Assembly: GCA_016946835.1 (NCBI GenBank)
Contig: JACVTC010000012.1
Span: 327,001-391,000, forward strand
Direction: 5' to 3'
DNA: 64,000 bases
From: Neocallimastix lanati (nom. inval.)
Taxonomy: Eukaryota; Neocallimastigomycota; Neocallimastigomycetes; Neocallimastigales; Neocallimastigaceae
Of this stretch, positions 57,181-64,000 are shown one piece after another; the first letter of the stretch is position 1, and every line of letters starts with the position of its first letter. A model generated the notes under the pieces. It worked only from the letters and a program-made list of their open reading frames with translations. It was not told where the DNA came from and did not search any database. The position numbers and the translations under genes were made by a program.

Positions 57181-59812
57181 TAATAAAATTAATATATTTA
57201 TCTTTAATTCCATCTTCATCTTCTTCCCGTTTTTTGAGTTTAACTTCGGATCGTTTATTTTTGTTCCAATGATTATTTCTTTTATTCTTTTTTCCTTATG
57301 TAACTTTATCATTTACAGTATTATCTTCTTTATTTTTTGAATTCATATTATCTGTGATTTCTGAATTGTTAGACGTTTCCTTCGTTTCGTTTAGACAATC
57401 ATTATCTGGGTTAGTATGATTTCTATAAATTAACGATTCAAGATTTTTCAAAAAAACGCCTTCTCGATCACTTCTCAATTCAGTCATTTTCTTATTTGGA
57501 GGGAATGCCCATATAAGTTTATCGTCATAACTCTCATCCTTTTTATAAACCCTTTCCATAATTTTAACATAGCCATCAGTGTCAGGTGTAATGTACATAA
57601 AGTAAAGATTTTTTTTAGAGTCTGCGCATACATCATCACCTCTTATACCTGTAGTAAATAATACATTTTTATTACCATCATATATATTAAATACACCTCG
57701 AGTGGTTAATTGCCATATACAATTCTTGAATCTCTGTCAGTGATTGGTTTTAAGTCATAAAAATCTTAATGAATTCTAATGGTTTAGTCGTCTACTACTT
57801 CATATTTCCTAAATAAATTTTGATATTTCAAATGAAAACTTGTAAGAAGTAATCTGGCAGAGCTATAAAAATTATTATTTAAATTATATATGCAATCTTT
57901 TGAATTTAATAAAGCATCAATATCGATATTAATATCCGCATAATCAGTTTCTAAAGGATCATCCTCAATAGTATTATCTTTAAAATAATTATCATCATAA
58001 GGATCTTCAGCAAAAGGATCTTCAGCAAATAAGTCATCTATAAGTTTAGCGGTTGGAATGTCATTATTAAGACATTATTAAAGAGATTGTCTTAATTTTT
58101 AAAAATATCATCATCTTTGAGATCTGCATCTTTATTAACTTTATTTTCGGAAGAATTCTTCTTTTTGTTATCGTTGGACTTTTCTGAATTTTTATTTTTT
58201 ATAGCTTTTTCAAAAATTTTTGATTCTATTATTGATTTCTTTTTGTATTCGATGAATTGTTCTTTAGTAAATCTATTGACCAATTGTTCTCCAACTCTTA
58301 TAATGGAACTTTTTTATCTATGGTTGTAATGACCGGAAGATTTGGATTTCCAGCAGAACTTTCACAGGAGTCGTAAAATTCTTCTTCATAGTAAACATTG
58401 AAATTGTGATACGGAGCGTGACTCCACATATTCCACATTTCCTCGCCATTTTCATTTATAATCCTGAACGTTCCAGCATTTAAAACTTGTAATCTGTAAT
58501 ACCTATATTTATGATCATTTTCTTTATCAGGATTATTATTAGTACTCATCATGATGTAATCAAATTTATTTAATATTCTCATAATTCCATCGTTTCCTAC
58601 GATTAATTTATACGGTCCTACTCCATGCCATAAATTGGCCGTTTTGGATTCCCAAATGGTTACTTTATTATCTTTAAAAACAAGATTTCCATTTTCTTGT
58701 AATATTAAACTAAATCTACCATTAAGAGATTGTAAACCTTGATTAGATAATAAAATGTTATTACAGCCACCATAAATTAAGGTATTTCCTAAAAATTTAA
58801 TGTTCGAAGGTATAGTTAAATACGGATAATTCTTATCGGCGTATATTTTTGGTATTTTAGAAGTAATATCTGGGTTACTGAATGGATATCCATATTTAAC
58901 CTGTAAATAATATCCTTCTTTGTCTAGTTTATCACTTGATGAAGTTCCTTCTGCCCTAAATTCCCAAATAGGTGCTCTTGTTGGATCATATAAAGTTAAA
59001 CCCTCATAATCATCAGAATTATAATTATTGTACTTTTTTAATGTTAGATATAAAGTTTCATATCCTAGATTACTACCATTCCAACTATAAGATTTTGGTG
59101 CTCCGGTCTAACACTAGACCAGACAACAACATCATTTAATTTAAAATGTGAAAGATCATAAATAACTTTTGCGTTTGCTCTCGCCATTAAAGTCCTGCAT
59201 TGCCTACTGCAGTCAAATTCTTTGTTCATTAAAGTACATTCTGTAACAAACATAAATGAACTTAATCCTTGACTACTTGTTTGCATATTAAAACACATAG
59301 TATATTTTTCACAATCACATTTAGCATGAATATCTTCGTTGTCTTTATTAAAAACATCTAATTTGTCCTTATTTTTACTACATATATATACAATTTCTTC
59401 TTCACTGTATGAGTAATTAAAGGTTTCCTTTTCAAAGCAAATATTTTCTATATAAATGTAGTCAAGTAAATCTTCATTGTTTTCTTCTAAATAACCTTCA
59501 AATTCATCAACTTTTTCATCCGACTATTACAAAATTCAAAAAGTAATTTACATTCCTCTTGTCCTCTAGCAACAAAAAGATTATACTTTAATTCATCTTT
59601 ATTAAGATGATCTATATATTTATTTGAATTTCCTTTTTTTATAGTGTCAGTGCTATTTGGCTAAAGAATTGGTTCTGGTATTCCATAATAGTGTAATTAA
59701 AGAAGGGAGCATTAGGATCTTCTTTATACCTTTATTTTTCGAATTCAAATTCCTCTTCATAACCTGCAACAGTTTCAAATAGAGTCTCATCATCTAAAAA
59801 CATTTCAATATG
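57181..59812 (-). pseudogene. bulb-type (B-) lectin repeat protein, broken
   Basis: Reading minus from ATG near 59800: acidic start, a Cys-containing region (CDCEKYTMCFNMQ, CTLMNKEFDCSRQCR at 59065-59300), then lectin-like sequence with ENGNLVFKDNKVTIWE, LWHGVGPYKLIVGNDGIMRI and VLNAGTFRIINENGEEMW, which follows the G-x-L-x-x-x-DGN-x-V-x-Y-x-x-W rhythm of mannose-binding bulb lectins. A low-complexity segment (FAEDPFAEDPYDD) follows, then another lectin-like unit (CIWQLTTRGVFNIYDGNK) ending near 57296. Stops at about 59737 and 59641, frame changes near 59520, 59108, 58300, 58090 and 57740. Probably a secreted or cell-surface carbohydrate-binding protein when intact. Alternative: a multi-exon gene with some introns missed, though most breaks are single-base. 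Confidence 0.65.
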
Positions 59813-59819
59813 ATTTTTA

Positions 59820-61863
59820 ACTTTTAATTTTAATAAACTTTAAAAAATTATTCATAATATATTTAATAAATATATTTTAATATAAAACAATAAAATTAAT
59901 ACATTCACACATTTTATACAAATATATTAAAACTTAATATTAAATACTTTTTTATAATTATTGATTAAAATTTTTTTGTGCAAAATATAAAAATGTAATA
60001 TAAATTGAAGATAACAAATAAAAAATAATTGATATAATAAAAATAATAATATTAATAATTATTAAAATTTAAAAATTAATTCTACATATTTGAATGATTT
60101 TACAATTTCACTCTACTTAAAATATTTGACTTTTCTATTAATATACTAAGTAGCTAAAAAAATATTTTTGTATTAAAATATAATATAACTTTTATAAACT
60201 AAATCGAATTTTTGTCTATGTAAATATATTCAAAAAATAATTTTAAAAAATATTTGTAATTCTGTATTTTATTTATATAAAAATAAAAACCGTATTTTTA
60301 AAGGGGTCCACATACTGAAAATATTCCAATTAAGATTAATTAAATTAACATATTTAATAAGATTTATACTACGTAGATTATTATTATTTTTTTTATGTAA
60401 TTTGTGGTTTTCTTTTTAATTAATTTTTAATTTATATATATTTATTTAAATTTAATATATATATTATATATATTATAATATAGTTGTATAATAAATAATT
60501 AAATATATTTTATAAATTAAAATAATACTATTTATAACAATATTATAACTTTCACTAATTTTTATATATATATATGCTAAAAATTGATAATTTATAATAA
60601 TTTTGTTCTCCTTTTTTTTTAAAAAAAAAAAAAACAAAGAAAATTTACTAAATTTAAAATAAATTTTAAATAAATTTGGTAAATAAAATAAAAGAAATTA
60701 GAAATAAAAGAAAATAAAATAAAAAAAAAAAAGTTCAATTTTTAAATTTTTAATTATATAAAAATACTTAAAAAAAATAAAGATATTTTGTTGAAATAAA
60801 ACAAATTTATATTTAAAAAAAAAGATATAATATGCCTTAACAAAAAAAAATTTAAAATTTAATTTAATTTAATAAATTATAAATAATATTTTGTATCTTT
60901 TATTTATATAAAATTATTTACGTATTTTTTTCTAAAGTCCTAATTATAAAACCAAATATTAGTAAAGTTAAATACATTAATTACAATAATATATATAGTA
61001 TTAGTTTTAAATATATTTAAATATTATTTATAAAAATTTAAAATATAACTTTTTATAAATAATATTATATAACGTTTTTATAATATTATTTTTATTTATT
61101 TTTATTATTTCTTCTTAGATATATATCAGTACTTTTTATAATGTTATTGTATTAAAATAAAATAAAAACGTAGTAAAATGTCGTTGTCTACTTGGACCCA
61201 TCCTACCGTTTCTGTCAGATATTCAACAAAAAAGATTGAAATAATATTTATATTATATAAATTGCGATGTTAATTTTCATAGTTTTCCTATAATAATTAC
61301 CAATTATAGATAAATGCTTTAATTATCATATTACTTTTTTTTCGAATAATATTTATAAAATAATATTAATAAATTATTATTCATTTAATAAAAAAAAAAA
61401 AAAAAAAAAAAAAAAGGAAAATATATAACTTTTATATTACAATCTACATTAATAATTTTATTATTGAGAAATTATTTTTATTAATTATTATTTATTATTT
61501 AGTATTTAGTATTTAATATTTAACTTTTATTATTTTTAATTTACATTTCATTTTGTTAATATTAATTTACTTTTTTTTTTAATATAATAATAAATTATAA
61601 TTATTATTATATTTTATTTTTAATAAAATAAGGATTATAAATTTTAATCTTTTTCTTTAAAAAATAATTTATTTTTATTTTTAATTTTTAAAATTAATTA
61701 TTATAACGATACAACTTATTAAAAATTATTATTAATTTTATTATATCTATATATATTTAATAGATATATTTTATATTTATTTTTATATTTTCATTTTATT
61801 TTTTATAAAATATTTTTTATACTTTAATTTATTTATTTTTTAGTTTTATTTTAATTTTTTTTT
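59820..61863. other. AT-rich spacer, no gene seen
   Basis: Extremely A/T-rich with long homopolymer runs (for example about 24 A at 61392-61415). No ORF or motif supported. Confidence 0.65.
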
Positions 61864-64000
61864 CTATATTATATTATTATTATATTTTTTAATTTTTAAT
61901 TTTTTTTTATTTTTCTTGATAAGTACAGAGTTTTTAACCCATCTAAATCCTGGATATTTACCATCGCTTGGATCTTCACAAGATTCAAATTTAGGACGAT
62001 CTGTATAACGAATACATTTGTTAGTACTTACGTAGGATTCTTTAGAATTCTTACTATAAATATATAATACTGAGGAATATTCTCCTCCTCCATACTTAAA
62101 TTTATACTTAGTATTAGTACATTTAACTATTGAAATATACGGATCATTAATATCTAAACAATAACCTGATTTTTTTCCTAGTTTTCCATCTTTACTATTG
62201 GCTAAATACATAAAAGAGGGTGAACTAGTAGTATCGAAAATCCATGTGTAATAAGGGTTATCACTATTATTTACGATTTCAATCTTAGAAATAGTAGATA
62301 AATTTGGAACGCCCAAGTAGTATTTATTACCAATGACACCTTTAAATGTGTATTCACCATAAGATGCCTTTGGGGTAGGGGTAGGACTTGTTTTTGTTTT
62401 TGTTTTTTCAGGTTTGAGAGGATATAAAAATGAATAATAAACGTACTTTTTATTATTGTACATTTCATAAAATTCTAATTTATCTTCCTCACATGACATA
62501 CGAATATATTTATTTTTAGAGGGATTACCAGATATGTCTTTAAAACTGATAAGATTTAGGGGTTAATATTGATCCTTAAAATATAATTTAATAGTCGAAC
62601 CAAAATAGGATCGATTAATTTGAAATAGACGTTATATTTCTTATTTAGGTTTTTATAGAATAAGAATTGAAGTCAAAAGAAATTTTAAAGTTGTATAAAT
62701 TATTACTTTTCCATAATCTGTTAACTTCATCTACGTTAATTTCCTTTTCTTCTAAATTATTAGTATTTACTAAAAATATTTTCATATCAAATTTTATATA
62801 TGCTTGAGAATAACCTACGTTTGTAATATTAATATTTAATGTATTACGACTAAAAATAGTTTCTTTAATAACATGTCTATATCCTAGATGATTACTTATA
62901 TAATTATGACTATTTTCACAATTCCATATAGGATTAGTGGAATTGTTATAAGTATAATTACTCCAATGAAAGTATATAGGTTTACTATAATCACCGTTTA
63001 AGTAACTTAAATGATTATTCTAATAATCATTACAGGTATAGAAGTTATTATAATTTTTAATATTATAATAAGTATTATCCATACTTATATTGTTGAAATC
63101 CATGGTGTTTTTATTTAAAACACTTTCACCACCACTAGGAACGGTAGTACAAATATTATTTTGAAATTTTATTTCATCTTAGCGGTGTGCTTTAATGATT
63201 CCGTTGTTCTCGTTTATATCATTATTACCATAGGTACTATAATCATTATCGTTATAAAATAAGCCATCATTAAATAAGCCTAGTCTAGATATCAATAATT
63301 TTTTATTGGTAATTTTATTATAATTTGTAATCATTCGATAGTGGCGAGGAGTTCTAACAGCAAGATAGATGGATGGATCAAAATAATTGTTAATGGTATT
63401 GATTAAATCGGGAATACCTTTGTAGTTTTTTGAGTAAGAAGAACTATACATTTCTCCCCAAGTTCCAATAAATACTCCCTGATGAATATAAATAATATCT
63501 TTAAATTCATTAACGATTGTTGATAATTGTTGGATATGCGTTTTTATAGTTTCTATATTATCTGGTTCCAACTCTTCCGTTGAGTAAAGTTCGCAGCTAT
63601 CAATTGTCGTTTTGATAAAACATTGACCAATCTTTCCATTGTAATTAATTGAATTTGTAAAAAGTTTTACTGAATTAACATTAAACATATCTGTTGCTAT
63701 TTGGTTGCTAATTTTTTCTCGTTTGTTAATTTTATTTTTAATAGTTAATGAAGTATTCGAAGAAATAAAGTTCATTTGATTCATATAATCATTTAATTTA
63801 TAATCCGTAAGTGATAATATATTATTTTCATTAAAATCTTCAACACTTAAATAATTATTTTGTTTAAAGAATATACTCTCATCATTATCCAAATCATCTA
63901 TATTTTCAAGGTAATCTTCATCATCATATGCATCAGCTGTTGATGTTTCCTCTATTTCATCATCGTCATTTCCATCATCTTCTTCTTTATTATTATTTAT
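61864..64000 (-). pseudogene. DUF4874-DUF4832 protein with C-terminal lectin-like domain; broken, 5' end beyond window
   Basis: Reading minus from the window edge: an acidic low-complexity stretch (64000 to about 63880), then GVFIGTWGEMYSSSYSKNYK and AVRTPRHYRMIT, LISRLGLFNDGLFYND, DYSTYGNND, the features of the DUF4874 domain. The frame continues as DUF4832-like sequence (PSGGESVLN, NHLSYLNGDYSKP, LGYRHVIKETIF, NVGYSQAY) to about 62650. Interruptions in this part are two in-frame stops (63179-63181 TAA and one TAG near 63021), not frameshifts. After a frame change, 61864-62499 encodes a PTPTP linker and a domain with CLDINDPYISIVKC and CIRYTDRPKFESC that resembles a ricin-type beta-trefoil. 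DUF4874/DUF4832 proteins are thought to be glycoside-hydrolase-like; substrate unknown. Confidence 0.65.

Noticed and set aside
62650-63892. Reassigned stop codons (ciliate-type code)
   Set aside because: The intact gypsy and copia ORFs here use TAA/TAG as stops in expected places and other relics contain frameshifts, so nonsense mutation is simpler.

Overview
The window is about 85% A+T and reads as an accessory region of a fungal nuclear genome. The best fit is an anaerobic gut fungus (Neocallimastigomycota). Reasons: very AT-rich spacers, Asn-rich coding sequence, Ty3/gypsy and Ty1/copia elements, and remnants of secreted-type genes (bulb-type lectin, DUF4874/DUF4832 plus lectin, a small Cys-rich peptide) of kinds I associate with that group. 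The assignment is inference; no rRNA or conserved host gene is present to confirm it.

Layout. 1-2094: copia-1 (minus; gag, start of pol, PBS, LTR). 2094-7541: gypsy A (minus), the most complete element, with PR-RT-RNase H in one ORF and a broken integrase and gag. 7542-8770: AT-rich spacer. 8770-16613: two different gypsy fragments (B1 on the left, B2 on the right) that sandwich a 1.1 kb piece of CRESS-type DNA, made of an origin-like stem-loop and a broken HUH/SF3 Rep gene. 16614-20459: repeat family X, a coiled-coil ORF and a solo gypsy LTR. 20460-22480: tandem array and a tRNA-like head. 22481-25769: copia-H (minus) and copia-G (plus). 25770-32396: mostly AT-rich spacer with a third X repeat, a broken Cys-rich secreted-peptide gene and two copies of a 69-bp coding fragment. 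32397-40313: gypsy C fused to gypsy D (both minus). 40680-49500: strongly decayed copia and gypsy relics. 51486-55900: copia-2 (minus). 57181-59812: bulb-lectin pseudogene. 61864-64000: DUF4874/DUF4832/lectin pseudogene running off the window end.

How parts work together. Four gypsy LTRs (A, B1, B2, LTR4) share one architecture although their sequences have diverged. Each has a TATA box, then 35 nt later a 12-nt segment. In the two complete 5' LTRs that segment is perfectly complementary to the 12 nt that abut the LTR. This is the arrangement of Tf1/sushi-type self-priming. The U3 regions carry interleaved inverted repeats able to form a pseudoknot, with compensating changes between families, and each LTR ends in a hairpin whose arms also covary. 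The copia elements instead carry a PBS matching the anticodon arm of tRNA-Lys(CUU), which suggests half-tRNA priming. Almost no ORF here is an intact host gene; most coding signal is retroelement sequence at different stages of decay.
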